Source: an uncultured Flavihumibacter sp. (GTDB lineage: Bacteria > Bacteroidota > Bacteroidia > Chitinophagales > Chitinophagaceae). From it: a stretch of DNA of 37,972 nucleotides. Under the pieces are notes generated by a model. It searched no databases, was not told the DNA's origin, and was given only the letters and a program-made list of their open reading frames with translations. The stretch spans positions 1-37,972 of the forward strand of contig CABHOY010000001.1 of NCBI GenBank assembly GCA_902168105.1, read 5' to 3'. The translations under genes and the position numbers were made by a program. Below, piece by piece: positions 9,401 to 16,456 of the stretch (the stretch's first letter is position 1; each line of letters starts with the position of its first letter).

Positions 9401-9604
9401 ATTGGCAGGGAGAAGTCGGCAGCACAGCGGCAGCCGGGGAACGAGCATCATTCCCGCGGCCTGCAGATCACCAGGGACAGGCTTGCGCTATATAACAGGC
9501 GCTTTAACCTGGACGCGACATTTGATATTGAAGACCTTTACGATGAAACCGGGCAAGCGGCAGGAACAAGGGTATGTGTCTGGTTCCCGCTCACAGAAGT
9601 ATAA
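6452..9604 (+). CDS. Two-component propeller sensor histidine kinase (LytS/YehU type)
   Basis: A 1050-residue membrane sensor kinase. A signal peptide (residues 1-29, ending VQAQ) is followed by periplasmic propeller repeats of the Reg_prop type (about 35-680, repeated GxxWIAT/GxLWVGT-like blades). Next come a Y_Y_Y domain (about 700-790, YLYQMEGVDEEWV and YTNLAPGSYRFKV) and one transmembrane helix (about 805-825). The cytoplasmic His_kinase domain has QMNPHFIFNALNSIQ with His853 as phospho-acceptor, and the ATPase domain has QPFVENAIWHG and EDNGIGRE. Such kinases normally pair with a LytTR response regulator; none is adjacent. The gene lies 15 nt after dctA, so it may sense or control the transported nutrient, which is inference. 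It ends at a bidirectional terminator. Confidence 0.92.
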   Translation: MKLHLSKRLSVSVLLLWLMAWYCSPVQAQGTAYTFSHLDRKDGLASNHVSAILQDSKGFIWIASTALQRYDGINLVTIASFDKVPGSIYYDDICLCEDNKGRIWMGAPDNIRYYDPATSGVAVLKIDILPSIHGNLNCSRIIQDHAGVIWATTQEGLLKYDEENRLFIKPPNIPEAIRGDLYSTIIEDAKGNLWISGRSGIYMLEPSRKHLYYWQDNPGNHPLLSIRSSVRKFHIDRKQRMWVAARGGDTLYQYQPETRQLRAFSFSLPSGDGNMVTDIIADREMNIWVATANGGIYRFNEHTGKFDTNIRANNGDDQSLHYDFEVNCFLNDRNGRLWVGTDLGINILNMPDNSFRIMDHRTIFKGTEDRLPRAEVTGLFQDSWGNIYAGYWGKGFSWFDPSLRFKAHFLHDAKSPAYQLPEERSLVWSFAQMPDGKVLVGQENGRLSVFDPEKGRFVNHYHSPAFGDQTLMTMLPEKDTAVWIGLYKRGLVRWDTRTNDFVRYPGLLEYVNRPITIMDVARQHDSLLWMASSDAGLIRFNIKTGKVSSSRIFLQDKLSVSNITCIEFLDDSTLIAGTDHGLWIYNTSQGTGRPLMINGALFDEWVLNLQVIGSTGVWFTTQYGFYRFNKPQGTLETFVQTGDIIDNNRKVRRSVSQLRDGRLMVGASDHFVIFDPAALQVAPPPPDVTILGLRAMDSVVNIGAERGRYTPVTLSHRQNFISIEFKSLQYHHESVGYLYQMEGVDEEWVKAEGLLIARYTNLAPGSYRFKVRSVNAAGTFSSGVTTLTINILPAFWQTAWFRILCALLIIVLIYIYFKLRVNAVKKEARRRAVIQQQIAQLEMKALRAQMNPHFIFNALNSIQTFMMKRETEQALSYLSRFARLIRNVLDNSQLNSIPISKELKMLENYLELEKLRFGDQFTYNITVDDTLDPDFTDIPTMILQPFVENAIWHGLLHKKDDGRLSITFYERKGSLLCVIEDNGIGREKSAAQRQPGNEHHSRGLQITRDRLALYNRRFNLDATFDIEDLYDETGQAAGTRVCVWFPLTEV

Positions 9605-9645
9605 AAAAAAAGCAGGCTGCTCAGAGATGAACAGCCTGCTTTTTT
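9604..9645. terminator. Bidirectional terminator
   Basis: Stem AGCAGGCTG (9611-9619) and CAGCCTGCT (9632-9640) with A-rich and T-rich flanks works in both directions. It serves the sensor kinase (plus) and the lemA-TPM operon (minus). Confidence 0.9.
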
Positions 9646-9664
9646 ATATACGGTATTTTGTGAG

Positions 9665-10459
9665 TTACCAGTTTCCGCTGGCGCCGCCTCCACCTCCGGA
9701 GCCGCCACCAAATCCACCGAAACCACCACCACTGCCACCACCGCCCCAGCCTCCGCCGGAGGAACCTCCACCGAAGCCGCCAAAGCCTCCGAGACCGCCA
9801 AGGCCACCTATAGGGCCCATCCAGCCACCGGAACCTCTTCTGCTGATGGTGGTGCCGCCACCGCCACCGCGGTTTCTCATGATGAGCACAATGATGATAA
9901 TGACGAATATTGCCATGAACAGGGCGTTACTGCCTTTTCCTTTGCTTCCACGGCCGGGAGTAGCTTTATATTCCCCTGCCGCTGCAGCAATGATCTTGTC
10001 AGTCGCCTCATCTAAGCCCTGATAATAATGCTGCTCACGGAAATTAGGCTTGAGGTTCTCGTCTATGATACGATTGGCGATAGCGTCTGGCACTACACCT
10101 TCCAAACCGTAACCAACCTCAATGCGTACTTTTCTATCCTGTATAACAGCCAGTATCAGGATACCGTTGTTCTTATCTTTAGTACCGATGCCCCAGTCAC
10201 GAAGGATCTTCAGGGCCACATCACTGCTTTCATAATCGCCGATGGTATTCATCGTTACGATCGCGATCTGTGTGGAGGTACTATCGTTATAAGCGCGGAG
10301 CTTGTGCTCCAGCATATCGGCTTCGTTACCTAACAATACGCCTGCCAGGTCGTTTACCAGCCGGGGAGGATTAGGCCGGGCAGGAATATCCTGAGCCTGT
10401 GCTTTCCATCCGGTGAATAACAGTATAACCAGCCATAACCAGCATATTTTCCTCATCAT
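9665..10459 (-). CDS. Secreted TPM-domain protein with Gly-rich tail
   Basis: A 264-residue TPM (YgcG-type) protein. It has an N-terminal signal peptide (MMRKICWLWLVILLF...AQA) and a TPM domain (about residues 30-170) with LVNDLAGVL, TQIAIVTM and RIEVGYGLEG. A transmembrane helix follows (about 185-203, MAIFVIIIIVLIM), then a 60-residue tail made almost entirely of Gly, Ser, Phe and Trp. The fold would place TPM outside the inner membrane. Some TPM proteins have phosphatase activity and others assist membrane-protein or photosystem turnover, so the role here is open. It is the last gene of the lemA operon, 37 nt after the second TPM gene. The Gly-rich coding DNA creates a long proline-rich frame on the other strand, which is not a gene. 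Confidence 0.88.
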   Translation of the reverse strand: MMRKICWLWLVILLFTGWKAQAQDIPARPNPPRLVNDLAGVLLGNEADMLEHKLRAYNDSTSTQIAIVTMNTIGDYESSDVALKILRDWGIGTKDKNNGILILAVIQDRKVRIEVGYGLEGVVPDAIANRIIDENLKPNFREQHYYQGLDEATDKIIAAAAGEYKATPGRGSKGKGSNALFMAIFVIIIIVLIMRNRGGGGGTTISRRGSGGWMGPIGGLGGLGGFGGFGGGSSGGGWGGGGSGGGFGGFGGGSGGGGGASGNW

Positions 10460-10496
10460 ATATAATTTTACGCTGCGGAGGGATCATCACCGCTGC

Positions 10497-10952
10497 CTAT
10501 CTACCGAACACTATATCGTCGGGTAATTCATTTTCGTCGTTCCCTTCAAAAGGAAAGTGTACGCAAAGCGATTCTCCTATTTCCCTGATGCAGGCATCAA
10601 TACCGCCAACGTAGTCATTCTTTGAAAAATAGCTGACCAGCAGTTCTCCTTCTTTTACCCAGAACCCGGAGCCTACTTTTTCATGAATGCCACGGTCTCC
10701 CAGGATAGCAAACTGGCGGTCTTTCAGTGCGATATAGAGGATTACGCCGTTACTGCGTTTAGTCTTGTCCATGCCCAGCTGCAGGAATACTTCCTGTGCA
10801 CGGTCCATAGGGTTGACATAGGCGCAATGGCTTTCCACATACAGTCTGATCTCTCCGCTCGTGAGCCTCTCCGAATCACGTATAGCCTGTACCAGTTGTT
10901 GCTTTTCAGCTTCTGTGAAGAGCTCCTTTTTTTTGAATGGGAATATGCTCAT
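10497..10952 (-). CDS. TPM-domain protein without signal peptide
   Basis: A 151-residue protein that is almost wholly one TPM domain: LTSGEIRLYVE, RSNGVILYIALKDRQFAILGDRGI, and GELLVSYF. Unlike its neighbour it has no signal peptide or membrane helix, so it is probably cytoplasmic or tethered through partners. It lies 12 nt after lemA. A LemA, TPM, TPM gene set is a recurring arrangement in Bacteroidota, which supports the call and a shared envelope-related role. The biochemical function is not established by anything seen here. Confidence 0.88.
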   Translation of the reverse strand: MSIFPFKKKELFTEAEKQQLVQAIRDSERLTSGEIRLYVESHCAYVNPMDRAQEVFLQLGMDKTKRSNGVILYIALKDRQFAILGDRGIHEKVGSGFWVKEGELLVSYFSKNDYVGGIDACIREIGESLCVHFPFEGNDENELPDDIVFGR

Positions 10953-10964
10953 ACAGGATTGCTT

Positions 10965-11555
10965 TTAGAATTGCACTTTAGGAGCATTTTCAGCGCCCGC
11001 CTGTGCTTCGAAATAAGGTCTTTGCTGGAAGCCGCCGAAGCCTGCCACGATGTTGTTAGGGAAGGTGCGGATAGCACTGTTATATGTTCTGGCAACGTCA
11101 TTGAAATCTTTACGGGCAACGCTGATACGATTTTCAGTACCTTCTATCTGTGCCTGCAGGTCACGGAAGTTCTGGTTAGCTTGCAGGGTAGGATAGTTTT
11201 CAGTCACCATCAGTAATCTTCCCAATGCTTGGCTCAGCTGGCCTTGCGCCTGCTGGAACTGCTGCATTTTTTCAGGAGTAAGATCGTCAGGGTTTACGTT
11301 GATAGAAGTTGCTTTTGCACGTGCTTCTACTACTTTGGTCAGTGTTTCCTGCTCAAAGTTAGCAGCGCCTTTCACAGTTGCAACAAGATTCGGGATCAGG
11401 TCAGTTCTGCGCTGGTACTGGCTCTGTACGGTACCCCAGGAATTTTTAACAGCTTCATCCAGTCCAACCATTTTGTTATATTTCTGAACACCACAGCCTC
11501 CAAGTATTACGACTACGGCTAGAATAATAATCAGAACAAGTGTGTTTTTTTTCAT
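10965..11555 (-). CDS. lemA: LemA family protein
   Basis: A 196-residue LemA protein. It has a short N-terminus, one transmembrane helix (about residues 5-20) ending in GGCGVQKYN, then a long helical domain with the family segments YNKMVGLDEAVKNSWGTVQSQYQRRTDLIPNLV, FEQETLTKVVEARAKA, and FNDVARTYNSAIRTFPNNIVAGFGGF near the C-terminus. The cysteine after the helix could be lipidated, but LemA proteins are usually N-out membrane anchored. First gene of the lemA-TPM-TPM operon; a candidate promoter lies at 11700-11729, giving a leader of roughly 140 nt. Molecular function of LemA is not well defined. Confidence 0.95.
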   Translation of the reverse strand: MKKNTLVLIIILAVVVILGGCGVQKYNKMVGLDEAVKNSWGTVQSQYQRRTDLIPNLVATVKGAANFEQETLTKVVEARAKATSINVNPDDLTPEKMQQFQQAQGQLSQALGRLLMVTENYPTLQANQNFRDLQAQIEGTENRISVARKDFNDVARTYNSAIRTFPNNIVAGFGGFQQRPYFEAQAGAENAPKVQF

Positions 11556-11978
11556 TTTAATAAGGATTTAAGTTTAATCTATGGTTTGCAGTTTGGAAAT
11601 ACAACAGTACTATTATCACTTTGGTTTATCGTAACTTAGAATGCGGTTTTGGGGGCATCCGGTCATCAAACCTCCCTGAAATAAACTGGATAGCAGTAGC
11701 AAACATAGTGGCTTTTTTTTAATCTGCAAGGAAGGGTTGCGTAAACGATAAAACGGCGTTATTTTACTTTCACAGAAAAGATATCATCATTGTCAAAAAA
11801 AACGGCCCCCGTATGTACGTTTCTCTATAATTTTACTAATATTTCACGGTGGCAAGGTACGGAACAGCTTGTATCTAAAGAAGTTATCCATGAATAAGCG
11901 CTTGTTTTTCAGTGTCTATCCTTCTTTCATTCGTTTGTAACGCTTTTTTTATAATAATTTGAATCTAAGGCAGCGTCA
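11556..11978. other. Intergenic region between divergent lemA and response regulator genes
   Basis: A 423-nt AT-rich divergent promoter region without a supportable gene. It holds the candidate lemA promoter at 11700-11729 and a weak TTTG/TAATTTG pair at 11934-11961 facing the response regulator. I saw no RNA gene or repeat in it. Confidence 0.6.
11700..11729 (-). promoter_or_regulatory. Candidate promoter for the lemA operon
   Basis: Read on the minus strand, CTTG (-33, TTG at 11727-11729) is followed after 19 nt by TATGTTTG (11700-11707), a full match to TAnnTTTG. Confidence 0.45.
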
Positions 11979-12443
11979 ATGAGTGCACAACACATCCATA
12001 TCCTGTATGTTGATGATGAAATACACAACTTAAATGCTTTTAAGGCATCTTTCCGTAGACTTTATACAGTATATACGGCTACTTCGGCAGAGGAGGCGGA
12101 AGAGGTGCTGGCAAAGCAGGAAGTGAACATCATTATTTCTGATCAGAGGATGCCCAAAATGACAGGAATTGAATTCTTTGAGTCCATCCTTGATAAATAT
12201 CCGGAACCGATCCGGATGCTGTTAACCGGTTATGCTGATATCAATGCTGTAATAGACGCCATTAATAAGGGACAGGTGTACAAGTATTTTTCCAAACCCT
12301 GGAACGATGATGAGCTGAAGCAGAACATAGATAAGGCATACGAAGTATATTCCCTCCGGAAGGAGAATAAAGAATTAACAGCCAAGCTGCTGGATGTGAA
12401 TGAGAAGCTTGAATTCCTGCTACGGCAGAAACTGATCTCCTGA
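11979..12443 (+). CDS. Stand-alone response regulator with C-terminal coiled coil
   Basis: A 154-residue protein with one receiver domain (residues 5-120). The acidic pair is Asp12/Asp13 in LYVDDE, the phospho-acceptor is Asp55 in IISDQRMP, the conserved threonine is Thr83 in LLTGYAD, and the switch lysine is Lys106 in YFSKPW. The sequence resembles the receivers of RpfG-type regulators. No output domain follows, only a predicted coiled coil (about 125-150, KENKELTAKLLDVNEKLEFLL). It may dimerise or bind a partner such as a kinase; no kinase gene is adjacent. Its stop codon abuts the stop of the convergent fecR-like gene with no bases between. Confidence 0.92.
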   Translation: MSAQHIHILYVDDEIHNLNAFKASFRRLYTVYTATSAEEAEEVLAKQEVNIIISDQRMPKMTGIEFFESILDKYPEPIRMLLTGYADINAVIDAINKGQVYKYFSKPWNDDELKQNIDKAYEVYSLRKENKELTAKLLDVNEKLEFLLRQKLIS

Positions 12444-13679
12444 TTACTTCTGACTATTTTTATGTGCGGTAAAGTGAATGGTGCCGTCATAGATCTTAAA
12501 GTCAAGACCTTTTTCCCAGCAAAGCTCGTTCAGAAAGTCAGCAACGGGTTTATCCTTATCAAGATCGCCGGAAATAAGAATGGCAGCCATACCGGCTGAT
12601 GCGAATGATACCTTCAGTCCGAACCAGCGGTTCATTACCGGGATTATATCTTCCAGCGGTTTATCGTGAAAACGGAAGATCCCGTCTCTCCAGCCCAGGG
12701 TAACGTTCTCGTCAAAACGTTTTACTTTGAAACGTTCGCCCGGCTTGTAAATAGCCTCGTAACCCGGTTTCAGGGTCACATCCAGACTATCACCTACATC
12801 TGTAACTACACTGCCTGTAACAAGGGAAGTTGTGATGATATTATTATCATAGGAATTAATGTTGAAGGCCGTGCCTAATGCAATCACGGAAGTCGTGCCC
12901 GTATGCACGATAAAAGGTTGTTTCGGATTATGCGCCACAGTGAAAAAAGCTTCCCCTTCCAGGTAAACCTCCCTGGTCTTGCCAGGGAATATGAACGGGA
13001 ACCGTAGGGTGGAACTTGCATTCAGGTGCACTTCCGTCCCGTCGGACAGTTCAATCCTGTAATCTGTTCTGGGCGGTACTGTCAGTGTATTCCACTCGAT
13101 AGTATTGCTCTGATAGATGCTGTCGTGCGTGATCCGCTTTCCGGTTATAAGCACGCCTTCTTTCTGCATGGCCGTATCTTTCGGAAGAGGAGCATTATCC
13201 GCTATAAGCTGCGGGTCAGGAGCGGTGTGTGTGGTTGTATCTACCGGTAACGCGGGCGTGAAAACAGGTGTTTTCACCAGCCGGGGGGCCTGATGACGCG
13301 GCATTGGCGTACGGGCCCTGCCTGGTATAGACGCTTTGAAATAACCATTTTCATAAAGTATCCAGCCGGCTGCCAGTGTAACAGCCGTAGCAAAAACCGC
13401 TGCTGCTGCGTTACGCTGTATTACAAACTGGAAGATCCTGGTATGTAAGGGTTTGGGGGCAAGGATAGCTGCTACTTTGCACCAGTCATGTTCTACCCGC
13501 AGATCGTCAAGGAACGCATTATCAGTATATAATTTCGCTTCTTCCTGTTCATAGAAACATTTACGAACCTGTTCATCGGTATGCATGACCTTTTGCAGCA
13601 ACTTATCTTCCACTTCACTTAATTCGCCCAGTTGCTTACGCAGGAGTAATGTGTATATATACTCTTGGTCGTATTTCAT
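12444..13679 (-). CDS. FecR-family anti-sigma factor
   Basis: A 411-residue FecR-type transmembrane anti-sigma factor. A cytoplasmic N-terminal segment (about residues 1-90) would bind sigma. One transmembrane helix (about 95-112, AAVFATAVTLAAGWILY) precedes a proline/threonine-rich linker and a periplasmic FecR domain (about 185-290, with ELSDGTEVHLNASSTLRFP and EGEAFFTVAHNP). A C-terminal DUF4974/STN-like domain follows (about 320-405). In Bacteroidota these proteins relay signals from a SusC-like TonB receptor to an ECF sigma factor. The sigma gene lies upstream, but no SusC/SusD pair follows; the next gene is a convergent response regulator. Confidence 0.93.
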   Translation of the reverse strand: MKYDQEYIYTLLLRKQLGELSEVEDKLLQKVMHTDEQVRKCFYEQEEAKLYTDNAFLDDLRVEHDWCKVAAILAPKPLHTRIFQFVIQRNAAAAVFATAVTLAAGWILYENGYFKASIPGRARTPMPRHQAPRLVKTPVFTPALPVDTTTHTAPDPQLIADNAPLPKDTAMQKEGVLITGKRITHDSIYQSNTIEWNTLTVPPRTDYRIELSDGTEVHLNASSTLRFPFIFPGKTREVYLEGEAFFTVAHNPKQPFIVHTGTTSVIALGTAFNINSYDNNIITTSLVTGSVVTDVGDSLDVTLKPGYEAIYKPGERFKVKRFDENVTLGWRDGIFRFHDKPLEDIIPVMNRWFGLKVSFASAGMAAILISGDLDKDKPVADFLNELCWEKGLDFKIYDGTIHFTAHKNSQK

Positions 13680-13735
13680 CTTGTGCTGAGAAGATTATTG
13701 AGGGTGATGTGTATGTTGTGTATGTGATGATCGGG

Positions 13736-14086
13736 TCACGAATCTAGTAATACTGCCAATTGAGGCGACAATGCCTGTTGCGGAACGAGAGCGCCTGTCT
13801 GACAGGGCGGGCAGGTACTGACCTGCAGCAGATGTAAACATCGCTCATATAAAAGCTGATAAAAGAACCCCCCGGGGGAGTGTGAAATGTTCCTATACGT
13901 CTGATCTTTCCATACTTCAATAAACAATTGCTGCACTACCTCCATCGCGCGATCCTGGTTCCCCAACATCTGGCAGGCTTTGAAGCAAAGGGGCTTGTAG
14001 TATTTCATAAAGAAGTATTGATAAGCCTCAAGTCTGTTATCTTTCTGGAGGGCCGATAACATTGTGATGTCCTCGCTGGTTTGCAT
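13736..14086 (-). CDS. ECF sigma factor fragment or variant lacking region 4
   Basis: From ATG 14086 (a TTG at 14140 is a longer alternative) the protein has 116 residues. It shows a sigma-70 region 2: ALQKDNRLEAYQYFFMKYYKPLCFKACQMLGNQ, the core-binding stretch AMEVVQQLFIEVWK, and GGFFYQLLYERCLHLLQ near the end. A standard ECF sigma factor would continue for about 60 residues with a helix-turn-helix region 4 that reads the -35 element. Here the frame stops after a non-conserved tail, and only 56 nt separate it from fecR, so region 4 has been lost, not merely shifted in frame. It may be a decaying gene, or a truncated regulator that still binds core polymerase or the anti-sigma factor. Confidence 0.75.
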   Translation of the reverse strand: MQTSEDITMLSALQKDNRLEAYQYFFMKYYKPLCFKACQMLGNQDRAMEVVQQLFIEVWKDQTYRNISHSPGGFFYQLLYERCLHLLQVSTCPPCQTGALVPQQALSPQLAVLLDS

Positions 14087-14515
14087 ACTATTTTGGGATT
14101 GGTGTAGTGTATACCGGTTTGGATGATCAATTTCGAACAAAAGTTCAACAATAATGTTAATGCCATGTTAATGTGATCAAAATGATTTTTTGCGTTGCTT
14201 TTTTCTAGCGTTTATACGCCAGTCATTATGTCAATCGCCAAACAGCATTCCCGGGCCACAAATACGGGGCCGCCGCCACGAGATCATTGTTTTCTAATGC
14301 CCTGTATGCACTACGCTTTATACACGACGTATACATGCTTCATACACGACGCATCCCCGACGCATAGTTGGACTTAAGCCAGACTTTCCAGCCCCGGTAG
14401 ACCTACGACCGGCTGATCGCAGGCGGTTGTTAGCCTGATCAGCTGAAACAGACAAATCATTATTTCTGACTTTCCCTTAAATTGCACCTTTCTAAAAAGT
14501 CAAATACACTGAAAC
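14087..14515. other. Intergenic region with 11-nt phased repeats
   Basis: A 429-nt gap between divergent genes. It contains the phased repeat at 14316-14370 and an inverted repeat GCTGATC (14412-14418) / GATCAGC (14437-14443). A TAAATTGC near 14478 could be the -7 element of the peptidase gene, but no -33 partner is visible. A 60-codon plus-strand frame over the repeats has no protein-like features. Confidence 0.55.
14316..14370. repeat. Five degenerate 11-nt phased units
   Basis: Consecutive 11-mers read CTTTATACACG, ACGTATACATG, CTTCATACACG, ACGCATCCCCG and ACGCATAGTTG. All have AT at positions 5-6 and G at position 11, and units one and three differ at one base. The pattern resembles the 11-nt units of the hairpin at 30960-31063. 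Confidence 0.65.
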
Positions 14516-15886
14516 ATGCAAGTTTGGAAAGATTATCAGTTACAACATAAAGATCGTTTCCTCGAAGAACTGCTGGAATTGCTGCGTATCCCTTCAGTTA
14601 GCGCTGACTCAAACTTCAGCAAGGATGTAACGGCCTGTGCCGAAGCCGTAAAGCTGCGCCTGGAAGAAGCTGGCGCCGATAAAGTGGAAGTTTGTCCTAC
14701 TGCCGGCCACCCTATCGTATATGGAGAAAAGATCATAGACCCCGCACTGCCTACCGTGCTGGTATATGGTCACTATGACGTACAACCTGCAGATCCGCTG
14801 GAGCTCTGGCATAGCGGTCCTTTTGAGCCTGTTATTAAAGAAGAAAAAATATATGCACGCGGTAGCGCGGACGATAAAGGACAGTTTTACATGCATGTGA
14901 AGGCATTTGAAACTCTGGCTAAAACCAATACCCTGCCCTGCAACATCAAATTCATGATAGAAGGGGAGGAAGAAGTTGGTTCCGCTAACCTTGGCATCTT
15001 CATCCAGGAGAATAAAGAAAGACTGAAAGCAGATGTAGTACTGATCTCCGACACCGCCATGATCAGCCTGGAAAATCCTTCACTGGATACCGGCCTGCGT
15101 GGCCTTTCCTATATGGAAGTAGAAGTGACCGGTCCTAACCGTGACCTGCATAGTGGCGTTTACGGCGGTGCAGTAGCCAACCCGGCTACCATCCTTTGTA
15201 AGATGATCGCTTCCATGCATGATGAAAATAATCATATTACCATTCCCGGCTTCTACGATAAAGTGCAGGAACTGACAAAGGAAGAACGTGCAGCTTTAAA
15301 CGCCGCTCCGTTTGACGAAGCGGAATATAAGGCAGACCTGGGGGTGGATGAACTGTGGGGTGAGAAAGGGTTCTCTACCATCGAGCGTACCGGTATCCGT
15401 CCTACCCTGGAAGTGAACGGTATCTGGGGTGGTTATACGGGTGAAGGCTCCAAAACAGTACTGCCTTCCAAGGCTTTTGCCAAGATCTCCATGCGCCTGG
15501 TGCCTAACCAGGACTGGAAAGAGATCTCCGCCATGTTCCAGGCCCACTTTGAAAAGATCGCTCCGAAAAGCGTGAAAATAAAGGTAACTACCCACCACGG
15601 TGGCAGCCCTTATGTAACGCCAACTGACCATGTAGCTTTCAAAGCAGCCAGCGAAGCTGTTAAGGCCACTTTTGGCAAAGGTCCCATCCCTACACGCGGC
15701 GGTGGAAGTATTCCTATCGTAGCACTGTTCGAAAAAGAACTGGGCCTGAAAACCATCCTTATGGGCTTTGGTCTGGATAGCGACAACCTGCACTCACCCA
15801 ATGAAAAGTACGGACTGGCCAATTTCTACAAAGGAATTGAGACGATCCCTTACTTCCACAAGTATTTCGCAGAAATGAGCAAATAG
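14516..15886 (+). CDS. M20-family dipeptidase
   Basis: A 456-residue cytoplasmic metallopeptidase of family M20 (carnosinase/PepV-like dipeptidase group), which hydrolyses dipeptides or similar amides using two metal ions. Metal and catalytic motifs appear in order: YGHYDVQP (His86, Asp88), GSADDKGQ (Asp119 bridging), the EGEEEVGS cluster (residues 149-156), the SDT loop, and a late HSPNE that supplies a histidine. The dimerisation domain lies between about residues 200 and 370 (DLHSGVYGGAVANP). No signal peptide. It is a single-gene unit closed by a GC-rich hairpin at 15916-15946. Confidence 0.93.
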   Translation: MQVWKDYQLQHKDRFLEELLELLRIPSVSADSNFSKDVTACAEAVKLRLEEAGADKVEVCPTAGHPIVYGEKIIDPALPTVLVYGHYDVQPADPLELWHSGPFEPVIKEEKIYARGSADDKGQFYMHVKAFETLAKTNTLPCNIKFMIEGEEEVGSANLGIFIQENKERLKADVVLISDTAMISLENPSLDTGLRGLSYMEVEVTGPNRDLHSGVYGGAVANPATILCKMIASMHDENNHITIPGFYDKVQELTKEERAALNAAPFDEAEYKADLGVDELWGEKGFSTIERTGIRPTLEVNGIWGGYTGEGSKTVLPSKAFAKISMRLVPNQDWKEISAMFQAHFEKIAPKSVKIKVTTHHGGSPYVTPTDHVAFKAASEAVKATFGKGPIPTRGGGSIPIVALFEKELGLKTILMGFGLDSDNLHSPNEKYGLANFYKGIETIPYFHKYFAEMSK

Positions 15887-15915
15887 CCCGATAACGCTAT
15901 TTATTAATAAATTTG

Positions 15916-15946
15916 AAGGCCGGCTCGTTACTAACGGGCCGGCCTT
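15916..15946 (+). terminator. GC-rich hairpin terminator after the dipeptidase
   Basis: Arms AAGGCCGGC and GCCGGCCTT with extra CGT/ACG pairing and a short loop. The T-run is weak, and the hairpin lies only 15 nt before hslR, so it could also sit in the hslR leader; a TAAATTTG at 15908-15915 would fit a promoter there. Confidence 0.65.
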
Positions 15947-15961
15947 ATACATATAGTCAAG

Positions 15962-16360
15962 ATGAAAGAAGTAGAAAAAGTACGTATCGACAAGTACCTC
16001 TGGTCTATCAGGATCTTTAAGACCCGCTCCCTGGCTACTGACGGCTGTGATTCCGGAAGGGTGAAACTGAATGGTGTAAACGTCAAACCCGCCCGTCCCG
16101 TAGCTGTTAATGACGTTTACGAGGTCAGGACAGAAGGCCGTAAATGGGTGATCCAGGTGGTCGCCCTGCTGGCTAACCGTGTGCAGTTCACAGAAGCCAT
16201 AAAATATTATAATGATATCACCCCCGAAGAGGACAAGCAACAGCAACGTGAGGCCTCTGTGTTCCAGACAGGTAAACGTCCCAGCAAGATTGGCCGTCCA
16301 ACCAAAAAGGAACGCCGGGAACTGGACGGTTTCATGGAGGGAGAAGAAGAAGATCTGTAA
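15962..16360 (+). CDS. hslR: S4-domain RNA-binding protein (heat shock protein 15 family)
   Basis: A 132-residue protein of the Hsp15 family. The S4 RNA-binding domain occupies about residues 6-65 (VRIDKYLWSIRIFKTRSLA, GRVKLNGVNVKPARPVAVND). The C-terminal third is basic then acidic (GKRPSKIGRPTKKERREL, GEEEDL). In E. coli, Hsp15 binds free 50S subunits carrying a nascent chain and helps recycle them. Length and order match the family. It lies between the dipeptidase hairpin and lysA (96 nt before lysA). Confidence 0.9.
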   Translation: MKEVEKVRIDKYLWSIRIFKTRSLATDGCDSGRVKLNGVNVKPARPVAVNDVYEVRTEGRKWVIQVVALLANRVQFTEAIKYYNDITPEEDKQQQREASVFQTGKRPSKIGRPTKKERRELDGFMEGEEEDL

Positions 16361-16456
16361 AATCTCCGGTTTCAGTAGTAAATTCGCAGACTTTTCAGGC
16401 GGCCTTTACAAAAACAGGCTTCCTGTGTGTGAAAATTTGTAAATCATTATCCATAA

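Noticed and set aside
9396..10022. A 208-codon plus-strand frame with a long proline-rich tract
   Set aside because: It is the reverse strand of the Gly-rich tail of the secreted TPM protein and overlaps the end of the sensor kinase gene.
14195..14377. A 60-codon plus-strand ORF with a TTG start
   Set aside because: It covers the 11-nt phased repeats; its composition (Thr, Tyr, His, Cys) follows the repeat and not a protein.
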